64,000 nucleotides of DNA from Trichormus variabilis 0441 (GTDB taxonomy: Bacteria > Cyanobacteriota > Cyanobacteriia > Cyanobacteriales > Nostocaceae). The notes beneath the pieces are model-generated. The model was given only the letters and a program-made list of their open reading frames with translations. It was not told the origin of the DNA and did no database searches. The stretch spans positions 5,090,001-5,154,000 of the forward strand of contig NZ_CP047242.1 of the NCBI RefSeq assembly GCF_009856605.1. The letters are read 5' to 3'. The position numbers and the translations under genes were made by a program. This document shows positions 45,337 through 56,444 of the stretch, piece by piece. Each line of letters begins with the position of its first letter. Within the stretch, counting starts at the first letter, position 1.

Positions 45337-48300
45337 ATGCCTCGTGCTGTTGCTACTAGTAGTTTAAATCAAAGCAAAAAAGCGGTTGTCTCGAAATTGT
45401 GGTTGCTGCTGGTAGGAGTTAATCAATACCATGATAAGCAACTACCCTCTTTGCGTTATTCAGCAGTTGATTGTCAGGTATTAGCAGAAGCTTTAATTTG
45501 TGCAACTCAAGAGCAATTTTCACAACAAGAAGTTAATATTTTTCATGATTTCGCTGCGGAATTACCAATCTTATCGCATATTCGTCATAGCTTACAACAA
45601 ATCACTGCATCGGCTCAACATACAGACACTATCTTATTCTATTTTTCCGGTCATGGAATGCTGCAAGCAAATACACAGCAAGCATATTTATGTTTGGCAG
45701 ATACACAAAATGATGACTTAGAAAATACAGGTTTAAGCGTTCAAGAATTATTGCAATATCTAAGTAATAGTGGTGTCCAGAATCAATTAATTTGGCTTGA
45801 TGCTTGCCATAGTGGCGGCATGACACTACGTAGCTTGAATTCTACACCCCATTTATTAGATATCTTACAACAAAGAGCAGCCAAAATTAAAGGCTTCTAT
45901 GCTTTGCTTTCTTGCGATACAGACCAGCAATCATGGGAGTTTCCCGAACTGGGTCATGGGGTATTTACATATTATTTGATGCGGGGTTTGCGTGGTAATG
46001 CGGCTGATAATCAAGGGATAATTTCGGCTGATGGTTTATATCGTTATGTTTATTACCAAACACTACAATATATAGATAAAATAAATCAACAATTAAGGTT
46101 GATTAATCAACAGAAGCGAGGCAAAGGAGATACCGAACTTTATAGTGAATATCCTCTACAAACACCAAAGCGAATTGTCGAAGGAATTGGGGAAATAATT
46201 ATTGGGAGAATGCAGGCGATCGCTGAATTAATTCCCCCAAGAAAAGCCTTAGTCATTGAGGGGATTATCGGTTCACAAACAGCATTAGATTTTAGTAAAG
46301 TCTTGGGTCAAGCCGGAACATTTGAGTTAGAATATCTAACTCATTCTGCAACAACAACTGCCCAAAATATCCGTGAAACTATTAAAGATTTTCTACGTTC
46401 TCAAAATCAACTAAAGCAATACACATCCGAAGCACCAGCTACCGTCCTGTTATATCTGCGTGGACGACTAGAAGAAACCCCTACAGGAGAAGCTGCATTA
46501 GTTTTATTCCATGATATTTGGTTAAGTCGTTCTTGGTTAAGGCAACAATTACGCCGTTCTTGTGTTACCCAACAAATCATTATCCTAGATTGTCCAGTCA
46601 GAACCCACAGTCTATCTCTGCAAGATTGGGTAGAAGACTTACAACTTAGCTCAGATACAGGACAATGTATCATTGCTGCGGCTTGTCCCCAAAATAACCC
46701 AGAAATCTTTGCCCAAGCACTCATCGCCACTTTAAAAACTGCTTCTGCACCCGTTGGTTTATCAGTAGCCGCCTGGATAAACCAATTACAAATCCATCTA
46801 GCAGCACAAACACCAATTAACCCTTCTATCCCACTGCATATATGGCTGTCGGGTACGCAAGGTGTAATGGAAATCATCCCATCAAGCAATAGCGCCTACA
46901 ACAATCAAAAACCAACCATCTTAGATTTAAAAATTTGCCCCTATCGCGGTTTAAGAGCCTTTAGCGAAGAAGATGCTCAATATTTCTATGGTAGAGAATC
47001 TCTAACTCAACAGTTAATTTCCCAACTAGCTCACAAATCATTCTTAGCCGTCGTCGGTGCATCCGGTAGCGGTAAATCTTCCGTCGTTCAAGCAGGGTTA
47101 ATTGCTCAACTCCGCCCCGGAAAACAATTACCCGGTAGTGATTCCTGGCTAATTAAAACCATCCGTCCTGGCGTAAGACCCTTAGAAGCCTTAGCACGGC
47201 GCTTGGGAGAAGTGAAAGCAGGGGGAGTAGAGGAGCAGCACTCGCCGGGAGAAAAAATTTACCTAGTCCCCCAGTCCCCCCTTCGGGGTTCGCCAGTCGC
47301 TTATGGGGGAAACCCCCAAGACCGCGCTGGCTCACCAGTCCCCAATCCCCAGTCCCCAATCCTCCACCTAGAAGCCATGCTCTACCAGGGTGTAGAAGGC
47401 TTTGTCTACTGGTTACGTAGCCGACCAGAACCGATGGTGGTGTTAGTGGTTGACCAATTTGAGGAATTATTTACCCTTGCACCCAGTGAAGACAGACAGC
47501 GATTTTTAGAACTGCTACTGGGGGCAGTGGAATATGCCTCTGATAAGTTTAAAGTAGTGATAACTGTGCGAGCAGATTTTATCAGCGCCTGCTTGGAAGT
47601 ACCAGCACTAGCTCACTTATTGCAGCAATCCAATATATTAGTTCCCCCCAACTTGAGTGATGACGACTATCGCCGTGTCATCGTTGAACCAGCCGAACAA
47701 GTGGGTTTAAAAGTAGAAGCAGGGTTAGTAGAAGTTCTTTTACGGGAGTTAAACCACTCAGCTGGCGATTTACCACTATTAGAGTTTGTCTTAGAACAAT
47801 TGTGGGAACATCGCCAAGCTGGTGAGTTAACTTTGTCAGCCTATCAACAGCAAATCGGTGGTATCAAAGGCGCGTTAGAACGCAAAGCCCAGGAAGTTTA
47901 CGAAAGCTTAGACTCACAAGCCCAAGAATGCGCTCGGTGGATTTTTCTCTCACTCACACAGTTAGGCGAAGGAACAGAAGACACCAGACGCAGGGTGTTG
48001 AAATCTGAGTTGGTAGTCAAGAAATATGCTGATGACTTAATTGAACGCACCCTCTTAGCGTTAACATCTGCGAAGTTGGTAGTAGTGAATTTAGAAGAAG
48101 AAAGCAAGGTAGAAGCAGGACAAAGTAGAACTTCCTCATCTCTCTCTACTCCTTATTACCCTTTATCTCTAGAGGGAACCCCACCTTCCCCAATCACAAT
48201 AGAAGTCGCCCACGAAATCCTTATCCGCCACTGGTCAACCTTGCGCTGGTGGTTGGAGGAAAATCGTAGTAGACTGCGATCGCAGCGTCAAATTGAACAA

Positions 48301-50619
48301 GCTGCGGCATTGTGGAAACATCATCACGCCCAACCAGATTTTTTATTACAGGGTATCCGCCTAGCGGAAGCCGAAGAAATTTACATCAAATACACCGATG
48401 AATTATCTCAAGATGTCCAGAATTTCATCGCCGCTTGTTTAGCCGCCAGACAACAACAACAATTAGAACAAAAAAAGCGACTCCGCCAAGCCCAAAGGGC
48501 TGTAGCTATCATCAGTATTTTAGGTATCGCCGCTACTAGTTTTGGTGGTTTCGCGTATGTGCAGAAACGCGCCGCCCAGTTGCGGGAAATAGCCGCTTTA
48601 AATGCTTCATCGGAGGCGCTGCTATTATCGAATCAACAGTTAGAAGCTATTATTGCTAGTGTGAAAGCAGGAAAAGAACTAAAACAAGTTTTTGCACCAG
48701 AAAAAGATGTACAAATAGCCACAGTTGCCACTTTTCAACAAGCCATTGCCAACACTCAAGAAATTAACCGCTTGCAAAGTCACGCTCAACAAGTCAACGC
48801 CGTGAGTTTTAGTCCAGACGGCAAAGTTTTAGCATCTGCTAGTGACGACAGGACGGTAAAACTCTGGGATATACATGGTCAATTAATCACGACTATCGCA
48901 GCATCCCAAAAAAGAGTAACAGCGATCGCTGTTAGCCGAAATGGTAAATATTTTGCTATTGCTAACGCCGATTATACCATTAAACTTTATGCCTTTGACA
49001 CTTCATGTCTAACCTTAAAAAGTCTACAAAAATGTATACAATTAATCAAAACTTTCCCTGGACACACAAATATTGTTACCGATGTAGTCTTCAGTCCAGA
49101 TAGTAAAACTATCGCTTCTAGTAGCTTAGATAAAACTATAAAAATATGGCGCTTTGATGGCAGCATCATTAATACATGGAACGCTCATAATAGCTGGGTA
49201 AACTCTATTGATTTTCGCCCCGATGGTAAAATAATAGTTTCCGGTGGCGAAGATAATTTAGTCCAACTCTGGCAAGTAACAAACGGTCAGTTAATAAAAA
49301 CTCTGGCAGGACATAAGGAACGTATTACCAGTGTTAAATTTAGTCCTGATAGTAAAATTCTTGCTTCAGCCAGTGGCGACAAAACTATCAAATTCTGGCA
49401 TACAGAAGGTAAATTTTTAAAAACGATAGCAGCACACAATCAACAAGTTAACAGCATTAACTTTAGTTCTGATAGTAAAATTCTAGTTTCGGCTGGTGCT
49501 GATAGCACTATAAAAGTTTGGAAAATAGACGGTACGCTAATTAAAACAATTCCCGGACGTGGCGAACAAATCAGAGATGTAACATTTAGTCCTGATAATA
49601 AATTCATCGCCTCAGCCAGTAACGATAAAACTGTGAGAATCTGGCAATTGAATTATCAGGAATCAAAAACATCTAATGTTAATAGTATCAGCTTTAATCC
49701 TGATGGTACAACATTCGCCTCGGCGGGTTGGGATGGCAATATAACGATTTGGCAGAGAGAAAAATTAGCTCGTTCATCATTGTCTAAAATTCAAACAAAT
49801 CAAAATATTATTACAACCATTAGTTATAGCCATGATGGTAAAACTATAGCCACAGCTAGCGCTGATAACACTATTAAACTTTGGAATAGTAAAACTCAGC
49901 AGTTAATTAAAACATTAACTGGTCATAAAGATAGAGTTACAAGCCTGAGTTTCCATCCCGATAATCAAACAATTGCCTCTGGAAGTGCCGACAAAACTAT
50001 TAAAATATGGCAGATAAATAATGGTCAATTATTACGCACCCTCACAGGACATAATGACGAAGTGATAAGCATCGATTATAGTCCTGATGGTCAATTCCTC
50101 GCATCAGGTAGCGCTGATAATACAGTCAAAATTTGGCAGACAGACGGCACATTAATTAAAAATTTAACAGGTCACGGTTTAGCGATCGCCTCTGTAAAAT
50201 TTAGCCCCGATAGCCAAACCCTCGCCTCTGCCAGTTGGGATAATACCATCAAACTGTGGCAAGTAACAGACGGAAAACTCATCAATAACCTAAGCGCACA
50301 CACAGACGGCGTAACTAGCCTCAGCTTTAGTCCCGACGGTGAAATTTTAGCCTCCGGTAGTGCAGACAACACCATCAAACTGTGGAATCTTCCCCACGCC
50401 ACATTACTCAAAACCCTCTTAGGACATCCAGGTAAAATCAACACCCTTGCTTTCAGTCCCGACGGTAAAACGTTGCTCAGTGGTGGTGAAGATGCTGGGG
50501 TAATGGTGTGGAATCTAGATTTAGATGACTTAATGCAGCAAGGATGCGATCGCATCACCGATTATCTCCAGCATAATAGCAATGTGAGTGCAGGCGATCG
50601 CCCCATATGTCAGAATTAA
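45337..50619 (+). CDS. caspase-like (C14) / STAND NTPase / WD40 protein, second of a tandem pair
   Basis: 1760-aa paralog of the preceding protein with the same order: peptidase with His106 (FYFSGHG) and Cys157 (WLDACHSG), a middle alpha/beta region, STAND NTPase opening at [13 protein letters not shown] with Walker [10 protein letters not shown] and Walker [13 protein letters not shown], one hydrophobic helix ([19 protein letters not shown]), then 14 WD40 repeats. Repeat 2 carries an insert with two Cys, and repeats 7-8 are degenerate. A repeat-derived insert of about 50 residues lies inside the NTPase between Walker A and B (about 627-678), plus another near 923-950. The C-terminus (GCDRITDYL) matches the paralog. 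The catalytic and WD40 parts diverge enough that this is not a recent copy. Confidence 0.88.
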   Translation: MPRAVATSSLNQSKKAVVSKLWLLLVGVNQYHDKQLPSLRYSAVDCQVLAEALICATQEQFSQQEVNIFHDFAAELPILSHIRHSLQQITASAQHTDTILFYFSGHGMLQANTQQAYLCLADTQNDDLENTGLSVQELLQYLSNSGVQNQLIWLDACHSGGMTLRSLNSTPHLLDILQQRAAKIKGFYALLSCDTDQQSWEFPELGHGVFTYYLMRGLRGNAADNQGIISADGLYRYVYYQTLQYIDKINQQLRLINQQKRGKGDTELYSEYPLQTPKRIVEGIGEIIIGRMQAIAELIPPRKALVIEGIIGSQTALDFSKVLGQAGTFELEYLTHSATTTAQNIRETIKDFLRSQNQLKQYTSEAPATVLLYLRGRLEETPTGEAALVLFHDIWLSRSWLRQQLRRSCVTQQIIILDCPVRTHSLSLQDWVEDLQLSSDTGQCIIAAACPQNNPEIFAQALIATLKTASAPVGLSVAAWINQLQIHLAAQTPINPSIPLHIWLSGTQGVMEIIPSSNSAYNNQKPTILDLKICPYRGLRAFSEEDAQYFYGRESLTQQLISQLAHKSFLAVVGASGSGKSSVVQAGLIAQLRPGKQLPGSDSWLIKTIRPGVRPLEALARRLGEVKAGGVEEQHSPGEKIYLVPQSPLRGSPVAYGGNPQDRAGSPVPNPQSPILHLEAMLYQGVEGFVYWLRSRPEPMVVLVVDQFEELFTLAPSEDRQRFLELLLGAVEYASDKFKVVITVRADFISACLEVPALAHLLQQSNILVPPNLSDDDYRRVIVEPAEQVGLKVEAGLVEVLLRELNHSAGDLPLLEFVLEQLWEHRQAGELTLSAYQQQIGGIKGALERKAQEVYESLDSQAQECARWIFLSLTQLGEGTEDTRRRVLKSELVVKKYADDLIERTLLALTSAKLVVVNLEEESKVEAGQSRTSSSLSTPYYPLSLEGTPPSPITIEVAHEILIRHWSTLRWWLEENRSRLRSQRQIEQAAALWKHHHAQPDFLLQGIRLAEAEEIYIKYTDELSQDVQNFIAACLAARQQQQLEQKKRLRQAQRAVAIISILGIAATSFGGFAYVQKRAAQLREIAALNASSEALLLSNQQLEAIIASVKAGKELKQVFAPEKDVQIATVATFQQAIANTQEINRLQSHAQQVNAVSFSPDGKVLASASDDRTVKLWDIHGQLITTIAASQKRVTAIAVSRNGKYFAIANADYTIKLYAFDTSCLTLKSLQKCIQLIKTFPGHTNIVTDVVFSPDSKTIASSSLDKTIKIWRFDGSIINTWNAHNSWVNSIDFRPDGKIIVSGGEDNLVQLWQVTNGQLIKTLAGHKERITSVKFSPDSKILASASGDKTIKFWHTEGKFLKTIAAHNQQVNSINFSSDSKILVSAGADSTIKVWKIDGTLIKTIPGRGEQIRDVTFSPDNKFIASASNDKTVRIWQLNYQESKTSNVNSISFNPDGTTFASAGWDGNITIWQREKLARSSLSKIQTNQNIITTISYSHDGKTIATASADNTIKLWNSKTQQLIKTLTGHKDRVTSLSFHPDNQTIASGSADKTIKIWQINNGQLLRTLTGHNDEVISIDYSPDGQFLASGSADNTVKIWQTDGTLIKNLTGHGLAIASVKFSPDSQTLASASWDNTIKLWQVTDGKLINNLSAHTDGVTSLSFSPDGEILASGSADNTIKLWNLPHATLLKTLLGHPGKINTLAFSPDGKTLLSGGEDAGVMVWNLDLDDLMQQGCDRITDYLQHNSNVSAGDRPICQN
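47217..47372. repeat. in-frame repeat insert in the second caspase-WD40 gene
   Basis: CCCCAGTCCCC / CCAATCCCCAGT units plus a CTTCGGGGTTCGCCAGTCGC segment lie within the NTPase coding region and keep the frame. The first paralog has no equivalent sequence here. Confidence 0.85.
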
Positions 50620-50625
50620 TTTGGA

Positions 50626-51405
50626 ATGATGTCAGTGCCAAACATTACACGCGAAATATTAGCCGATGACCCCTTTCCGCGGTTTGATGAATGGCTAGAC
50701 CAAGTAGAACAAGTGCTGGAACAAAATACCGCTTTGCTAATGTTAGACGAGTTTGAGGCATTAGACAGCGCTATAAATAGGGGGCGCTTTGATGAAGAAG
50801 ATGTTTTAGGAATGCTGCGCCACTTAATCCAACATCGTCCCCGCTTCAAGATGTTATTAGCTGGCTCTCATACTATTGAAGAATATCAGCGTTGGGCTAG
50901 TTATTTAATTAACGTCCAAGTAGTGCATATCTCTTATTTAAAGGAAGAAGAAGCACGACAATTAATTGAACATCCCGTCAAATATTTTACTCTCCGCTAT
51001 GAACCAGAGGCAGTTGAGCGAGTTTTGCAACTTACCCGTTGTCACCCATTCTTAATACAGCTACTCTGCGGAGAAATTATCGTCTTGAAAAATGAACAAG
51101 ACCCCTCTATCCGGCGCTTAACAAGTTTAGAAGATGTGGAAGCAGCCATACCAGAGGCTTTACAGAGTGGTGGCTTTTTCTTTGCTGATATTCAAAACAA
51201 CCAAGTAGATGCAAATGGACGGGAGGTTTTACGTTTAATTGCAGCTCAGGGGGAAGGGGAAATTGTTAGCAAGTTCACTTTATCAGAACAATTTCCCGAT
51301 GTTTGGGAAAGAACGATCGCCCTATTATTACAACAAGAGTTAATTGAAGAAGTTGCAGATAGTTATCGCTTCCAGGTGGAGTTAATTCGACGGTGTTTTG
51401 TTTAG
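50626..51405 (+). CDS. N-terminally truncated STAND/AAA-type ATPase (Walker A missing)
   Basis: 259-aa product. It starts close to a Walker B segment (ALLMLDEFEALDSAI, about 36-50), followed by MLLAGSHTIEEYQRW, a sensor-like region, a winged-helix-like part and ELIEEVADSYRFQVELIRRCF at the end. This is the C-terminal half of an Orc/Cdc6-like or STAND NTPase; the P-loop half that should precede it is absent. The ATG is 6 bp after the stop of the caspase-WD40 gene. It is probably a remnant left by a recombination that joined the neighbouring gene to this point, though a role as a regulatory fragment is possible. Confidence 0.7.
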   Translation: MMSVPNITREILADDPFPRFDEWLDQVEQVLEQNTALLMLDEFEALDSAINRGRFDEEDVLGMLRHLIQHRPRFKMLLAGSHTIEEYQRWASYLINVQVVHISYLKEEEARQLIEHPVKYFTLRYEPEAVERVLQLTRCHPFLIQLLCGEIIVLKNEQDPSIRRLTSLEDVEAAIPEALQSGGFFFADIQNNQVDANGREVLRLIAAQGEGEIVSKFTLSEQFPDVWERTIALLLQQELIEEVADSYRFQVELIRRCFV

Positions 51406-51449
51406 TAAAAATTAGTAGATATCTTTGAGTATAAGCTGCCCTGATAGCA

Positions 51450-51547
51450 ATTCTCTATGAAGTTGCACCCAATAAATGATGTAGAGACGTTTCATGCAAC
51501 GTCTCTACAGTCCAGAATAAAACACATCTTCATTAAGAAACGGTATT
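51450..51547. mobile_element. MITE C, copy 1
   Basis: 98-bp noncoding element with an internal palindrome GTAGAGACGT...ACGTCTCTAC. It is nearly identical, in inverted orientation, to 58285-58382. It lies between convergent genes. Confidence 0.85.
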
Positions 51548-51606
51548 ACTGTAAATATCAACGAATCATGCAAGTGACCATATAATTTAAAAGCATAATA
51601 CCCTAT

Positions 51607-52293
51607 TTATGGCAATAATTCTTGTTTATTCAAATTAGCTAAAGCATTTTCGGCGGCTGCTTTCTCAGCCTCTTTTTTATTTTTACCTATACCTTCCCCA
51701 TACTCTTTTTCTCCTACCAAAACTTTAGCTTGAAACTCTGGGGCATGAGAAGGGCCACTTATTTGTTTTGTTAAGTATTTGGGAGGAGTTGGGCCGATGT
51801 TTCGTTGTACCCATTCCTGAAACCGATTTTTTGAATCTACATTAGAACGCACCACTACAATTTGTTCGGGTACAGATTCAAATAAAGGTTCTATAATTAC
51901 GCGTACGGCTTCAATATTGGAATTATTATCTAAATAATAAGCACCAATCACCGCTTCAAAAGTGCTGCTAAGTAAATTAGGATTTTGATAACCGCCATCT
52001 CGAATAGCACCTTTCCCCAGGCGCATCCGAAAATCTAAGCCTACCTCAATGGCAAATTTTGCTAGTTGTTTTTCATCTACCAAAGCCGAACGCCGTCGCG
52101 TTAATTCATCTTCTCCCCTGTCAGGGTGACTCCGATAGAGATACTCACCACTTAAGAAATTTAATATCGCATCACCAAGAAATTCTAAGCGTTCATTATG
52201 TTCACCTTCTTCTGGATTTTCATTTACATAAGAACGATGGGTAAGGGCGCGGCGTAAAAGTTTTTCATCACGAAATATTAGAATTTTGTGCAT
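51607..52293 (-). CDS. rnc: ribonuclease III
   Basis: 228-aa endoribonuclease that cuts double-stranded RNA (rRNA processing, sRNA-mRNA duplexes). The RNase III signature NERLEFLGDA (33-42) with Glu37 and Asp41 is intact, and STFEAVIGAYYLD supplies the second acidic pair. A double-stranded-RNA-binding domain follows (about 150-225, NRFQEWVQRN...YGEGIGKNKKEAEKAAAENAL). Full length, with no frame break. It is separated by a strong terminator from the NYN nuclease gene upstream. Confidence 0.95.
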   Translation of the reverse strand: MHKILIFRDEKLLRRALTHRSYVNENPEEGEHNERLEFLGDAILNFLSGEYLYRSHPDRGEDELTRRRSALVDEKQLAKFAIEVGLDFRMRLGKGAIRDGGYQNPNLLSSTFEAVIGAYYLDNNSNIEAVRVIIEPLFESVPEQIVVVRSNVDSKNRFQEWVQRNIGPTPPKYLTKQISGPSHAPEFQAKVLVGEKEYGEGIGKNKKEAEKAAAENALANLNKQELLP

Positions 52294-52372
52294 TTTTGTT
52301 TTTTGACTGTTGGAATAATTAACTAGTAGGAAAATTGGGAAATAGAAAAAGTCTAGTATGTTTAAACATAAA

Positions 52373-52395
52373 AAAACCGCAATAGTGGCGGTTTT
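52373..52395 (-). terminator. intrinsic terminator after the NYN gene
   Basis: On the minus strand AAAACCGC, 7-nt loop, GCGGTTTT and three more T form a textbook hairpin with a T-run, 46 bp after the NYN stop. Confidence 0.85.
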
Positions 52396-52440
52396 AGATA
52401 AACTCAGTTAAGCAAATGAACTAGGTTTTTATAATTGAAT

Positions 52441-53226
52441 TTAAGCAGGTATTCTGTCTAACTCAATTAAAAACAATTTTTCATTGCGCTTTTGTACTTT
52501 ACCATCTTTGACAGTAGTATCAACGAATTGACTAAAGTTTTTAAATTTCTTGCCATCATTTTTGCAGATAGATGAAAATCCCTGATATTGATGACAACGC
52601 TGACGCATTAATTTGTCAATAGATGAAAAGGTTGTGGCTGTACCTTGAACTGATGCAAGCCTGATTGCCTCAATTAGATGCTTTATAGCTTCATTATAAG
52701 CAATTGGAGATTTGACCGGAGTGTTTTGATGTTGAGTCTCTTGCTGAATTTTCTGGCTTAACTCCTCTATAAAGTAAAACTCATCAGCAAGCTCTTTCAG
52801 TTTTTGTTTTACGTTACCTGCTTCAGCAATCACAATGACTTGTTTGCCAAGTTTTTGTAAAGGATTAATCAATGTTGTAAAGTCTCCATCACCTGAGACA
52901 ATAATGAATATATCTGGAGATAGATTGTTATTAACTTGTAGGCAATCCACTATCAATTGATTATCAGCACTATTCTTTAAAAGACAAGGAACATCAATCC
53001 AGTTAAAACTCAGGTTGGCTAGATTGCGCTTTGCATCAGCCTGGTTTTTAAATTTAGAATTGTAATAGACATTTTTGTGAATTAGTCGTCCTTTTGATGT
53101 AGCAAATTCCAGCAATAACTTAGCTGTATCTGGTGTTAATGGAACATTCTGATAATCACACGCAAGCGCAACTATATTTTTGCTCTTGGTTTTTTGTTTG
53201 TTTGAGATGGAAAGAATATCTGACAT
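52441..53226 (-). CDS. NYN (PIN-like) domain ribonuclease
   Basis: 261-aa protein. Residues 15-150 are a NYN/LabA-type PIN-like fold with four acidic residues in place: Asp24 (ALACDYQNV), Asp94 (NQLIVDCLQ), Asp113 and Asp115 (VSGDGDF). The C-terminal third (about 175-255) looks like a small winged-helix, possibly OST-HTH/LOTUS-like (SSIDKLMRQRCHQYQGFSSI, then QFVDTTVKDGKVQ). Family members are metal-dependent RNases of RNA surveillance or antiphage function. No partner gene is adjacent. Confidence 0.8.
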   Translation of the reverse strand: MSDILSISNKQKTKSKNIVALACDYQNVPLTPDTAKLLLEFATSKGRLIHKNVYYNSKFKNQADAKRNLANLSFNWIDVPCLLKNSADNQLIVDCLQVNNNLSPDIFIIVSGDGDFTTLINPLQKLGKQVIVIAEAGNVKQKLKELADEFYFIEELSQKIQQETQHQNTPVKSPIAYNEAIKHLIEAIRLASVQGTATTFSSIDKLMRQRCHQYQGFSSICKNDGKKFKNFSQFVDTTVKDGKVQKRNEKLFLIELDRIPA

Positions 53227-53634
53227 TTGGAGTTATCCAGTATTGTTTGGTTTACTGGACAGCATTACAATCACACATCTAGTAAAAGCATGGCTTTGTG
53301 TAAGGAAGTATACTCAAAAAGCGTTTCCTTACCAGCCACAATCTTTTTCTTACTTCTTTTTGATTCATGTCTCAGCCGTAGAATTCCTAGCTTGCTGCGG
53401 AGCTTTGTATCATCTTCTCCCCTAAATATTGTTCCCGATTAGCTCATCATCTTGTTGGAAATGGAGTTAATTAAATTAATACTTAAGGGAAAGGATGTCA
53501 CAAAACTGGGAAGGAAACTAGGAATTCTGCTGCTGAGACAACATCAAAAACCAGTAACTTCAGGCAGTTATAATTGCTGTCTAAAACCACAATTACACAG
53601 TACCAAAAGCTTGTCAACACAATTTATACAAACT
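53227..53634. other. 408-bp intergenic region
   Basis: Between two minus-strand genes. Small plus-strand frames here lack ribosome sites and coding signs. No repeat or tRNA recognised. Confidence 0.5.
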
Positions 53635-54222
53635 TTAAAGATTTAGTTTTATAGGCAATATTCTACTTACATCCAGAGATAAATGGGGGAAACATGGTAG
53701 GGATATTACCTGATTAGGTAAGACAATTCTCTTATTAAGATAACCGTATTTTCCCTGGCTGTCTTGATAATGTTGACTGTAAGATTCCAAATAATTATCA
53801 AATAAATTGAATATCCAATAATCCACAATACCTGCTTTAGCATAGAGAGGTATTTTGATATCTTGGTCATAACTCAAGGAAGAATCAGCAACTTCTATCA
53901 CTAGCAACACATCACTAGGACTAGGGTGAGCAGATAGATAATTGTCGTCTCGGTTTTTCACAATGGCAAAATCCGGTTCTGGTTCGCTGTTAGGCGGTAA
54001 AGTAATTGGGGCTTGGGATTGTAAAGTAGCCCTATCACCGACTAATTTAGGTAATTCTCGTAATAATTTGCGTAAGCAAGTCTCATGGGCTTTACCCTTG
54101 GATACCATTTGTATAAGCTCTCCGTTAATTAACTCAATGTGGTCATCTTCGTGGAAAAAGCCCAATTCCGTGAGTTTTTGGTACTCATCGAGGGTGAAGC
54201 GTTTAGCTTGAGCGATACTCAT
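53635..54222 (-). CDS. Uma2-family putative endonuclease (DUF820)
   Basis: 195-aa protein with the PD-(D/E)XK-type fold. FTLDEYQKLTELGFFHEDDHIELINGEL is the standard N-terminal block, EPDFAIV provides the Asp, and VLLVIEVADSS the Glu of the active site; YAKAGIVDYWIFNL is the conserved C-terminal helix-strand. Very common in cyanobacteria in many copies; a nuclease role is family-level inference. Single gene. Confidence 0.88.
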   Translation of the reverse strand: MSIAQAKRFTLDEYQKLTELGFFHEDDHIELINGELIQMVSKGKAHETCLRKLLRELPKLVGDRATLQSQAPITLPPNSEPEPDFAIVKNRDDNYLSAHPSPSDVLLVIEVADSSLSYDQDIKIPLYAKAGIVDYWIFNLFDNYLESYSQHYQDSQGKYGYLNKRIVLPNQVISLPCFPHLSLDVSRILPIKLNL

Positions 54223-54329
54223 AGATTTTTCTCTCCAGGGTAATACAAAGCCTTTATCCTCATAACCCTTATTCTAAATGTGCCAGAAATTGATATGCTA
54301 AAAGCCGAGACTAGCTATTTTGCAAACCA

Positions 54330-56366
54330 ATGCCTGCGCCTACTATTAATCCCACAATTACTGCTTTTCCCTTGACAGCCGTAGTCGGTCAAGAAGCCAT
54401 CAAATTAGCGTTGCTGTTAGCAGCAGTCGATCCTGGTTTGGGGGGAGTAGCGATCGCAGGTCGTCGTGGTACGGCAAAATCTGTAATGGCTCGTGCTATC
54501 CACGCCCTACTCCCACCCATTGAAGTTGTTAAAGGCTCATTGAGCAATTGCGATCCCAACCACCCAGAAGAATGGGATGATTATCTATTGGCGGAGTACG
54601 CTGACAAAAATCTTCAAGATGTCCCCACGGAAATTATTCCCTCGCCTTTTGTGCAGATTCCCCTTGGCGTGACAGAAGACCGCCTCCTGGGTTCTGTGGA
54701 TGTGGAACAGTCGGTGAAGCAAGGAGACACCATATTTCAGCCAGGGTTACTCGCCACAGCTAACCGGGGTGTGCTGTATGTGGATGAAATCAATTTATTA
54801 GATGACCAAATATCAAATCAGCTATTAACAGTCCTCTCGGAAGGTCGTAACCAAATTGAGCGTGAGGGGATTAGTTTTCAGCATCCTTGCAAATCTCTGT
54901 TTATCGCCACCTACAACCCAGAAGAAGGCGCATTACGGGAACATTTACTAGATAGAATTGCGATCGCTCTTTCGGCTGACGGTGTTCTCGGTCTAGATCA
55001 AAGAGTAACAGCTGTTGAGCAGGCGATCGCCTATTCCAAATCCCCCCAAGATTTCCTCCAGCAATACAACGAAGATTTAGACTCACTCAAAACCCAAATC
55101 ATCTTGGCGCGGGAATGGTTGAAGGAAGTCACAATCACTCAAGAACAAATAGCCTACTTAGTAGACGAAGCCATTCGCGGCGTTGTCCAAGGTCATCGTG
55201 CCGAGTTATTTGCCGTACGGGTTGCCAAAGCGGCGGCGGCTTTAGAAGGGCGGACAACCGTCAACGCTGAAGATTTGCGGCGGGCTGTGGAGTTGGTAAT
55301 TGTACCACGGGCAACAGTTATCCAGACACCACCACCAGACCAGCCACCGCCACCACCCCCGCCACCACCACCACAAAGCCAGGACGAGTCAGAGGAAGAA
55401 CAAGAAGAAGAACAGGAAAACAACGAAGATAAACCAGAGGAACAAGAACAGCCAGAACCCCCTGATATTCCCGAAGAATTTATCTTCGACCCAGAAGGGG
55501 TAATTTTAGATAACAGTGTTCTGTATTTTGCTCAGATGGCACAACGCCAAGGTAAATCTGGTAGTCGGAGTATCATCTTTTCCGACGACCGGGGGCGCTA
55601 TATTAAGCCTATGTTGCCTAAGGGGAAAGTGCGACGTATTGCAGTAGATGCCACTCTCAGGGCAGCTGCACCCTATCAAAAAGCACGACGAGAAAGACAG
55701 CCTGATAAAAAAGTTATTGTTGAGCAAGGTGACATTCGCTCAAAACGCTTGGTACGCAAAGCTGGGGCGTTGGTTGTTTTTGTGGTAGATGCTTCTGGCT
55801 CAATGGCCTTAAATCGGATGCAGTCAGCTAAAGGCGCAGTGATGCAACTACTCACCGAAGCTTATCAAAACCGTGACCAAGTAGCTTTGATTCCCTTCCG
55901 GGGAGAACAAGCAGAGGTATTACTACCACCAACTCGTTCTATTGCCTTAGCACGGAACCGACTGGAAAGATTACCCTGTGGTGGTGGTTCGCCCCTAGCT
56001 CATGGTTTAACCCAAGCTGTACGCGTCGGTGTCAATGCCCAAATGGGTGGAGATGTTGGACAAGTTGTCATTGTAGCTATCACCGACGGCCGGGGTAATA
56101 TTCCCCTATCACGTTCTTTGGGTGAACCACAAGAATCAGGAGAAAAACCAGATATCAAAGCGGAACTATTAGACATCGCCGCGAGAATCCGGGCTTTGGG
56201 GATGCAGTTACTCGTTATCGATACCGAAAGTAAATTTGTCTCTACCGGCTTTGCTAAGGAATTAGCGAAAACCTCAGGAGGTAAATATTATCATCTACCT
56301 AAAGCCACCGATAAAGCCATTGCTGCTATGACTAAAGGAGCGATCGCTGATTTAAAATCTCGGTAG
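54330..56366 (+). CDS. chlD: magnesium chelatase ATPase subunit D (ChlD)
   Basis: 678-aa subunit of the Mg-protoporphyrin IX chelatase, which makes the first committed chlorophyll intermediate together with ChlH and ChlI. Residues 15-330 are an AAA+ domain with P-loop GRRGTAKS (44-51) and the loop [11 protein letters not shown]. Residues about 337-390 are a Pro-run followed by an acidic linker ([10 protein letters not shown] then EEEQEEEQ), characteristic of ChlD. The vWA integrin-I domain follows at about 480-670 with MIDAS residues D487-x-S489-x-S491 ([11 protein letters not shown]). No other chelatase gene is in the window. Downstream is a repeat-filled gap and the convergent sigF-like gene. 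Confidence 0.96.
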   Translation: MPAPTINPTITAFPLTAVVGQEAIKLALLLAAVDPGLGGVAIAGRRGTAKSVMARAIHALLPPIEVVKGSLSNCDPNHPEEWDDYLLAEYADKNLQDVPTEIIPSPFVQIPLGVTEDRLLGSVDVEQSVKQGDTIFQPGLLATANRGVLYVDEINLLDDQISNQLLTVLSEGRNQIEREGISFQHPCKSLFIATYNPEEGALREHLLDRIAIALSADGVLGLDQRVTAVEQAIAYSKSPQDFLQQYNEDLDSLKTQIILAREWLKEVTITQEQIAYLVDEAIRGVVQGHRAELFAVRVAKAAAALEGRTTVNAEDLRRAVELVIVPRATVIQTPPPDQPPPPPPPPPPQSQDESEEEQEEEQENNEDKPEEQEQPEPPDIPEEFIFDPEGVILDNSVLYFAQMAQRQGKSGSRSIIFSDDRGRYIKPMLPKGKVRRIAVDATLRAAAPYQKARRERQPDKKVIVEQGDIRSKRLVRKAGALVVFVVDASGSMALNRMQSAKGAVMQLLTEAYQNRDQVALIPFRGEQAEVLLPPTRSIALARNRLERLPCGGGSPLAHGLTQAVRVGVNAQMGGDVGQVVIVAITDGRGNIPLSRSLGEPQESGEKPDIKAELLDIAARIRALGMQLLVIDTESKFVSTGFAKELAKTSGGKYYHLPKATDKAIAAMTKGAIADLKSR

Positions 56367-56444
56367 ATAGTCACTGGTCAATGGTGGTCATTAGTCATTG
56401 GTAAATACACTATGGACTATGGACTATGGACTTTTGACTATTGA
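56367..56444. repeat. short tandem repeat spacer
   Basis: GGTCAATGGTGGTCATTAG and three ACTATGG units fill the gap between convergent chlD and the sigma factor gene. Confidence 0.8.

Noticed and set aside
52059..52244. Small plus-strand frame opposite rnc
   Set aside because: Antisense shadow of a well conserved gene.
53452..53646. 64-aa plus-strand frame in the spacer upstream of the Uma2 gene end
   Set aside because: No ribosome site, no family resemblance, overlaps the Uma2 stop region.
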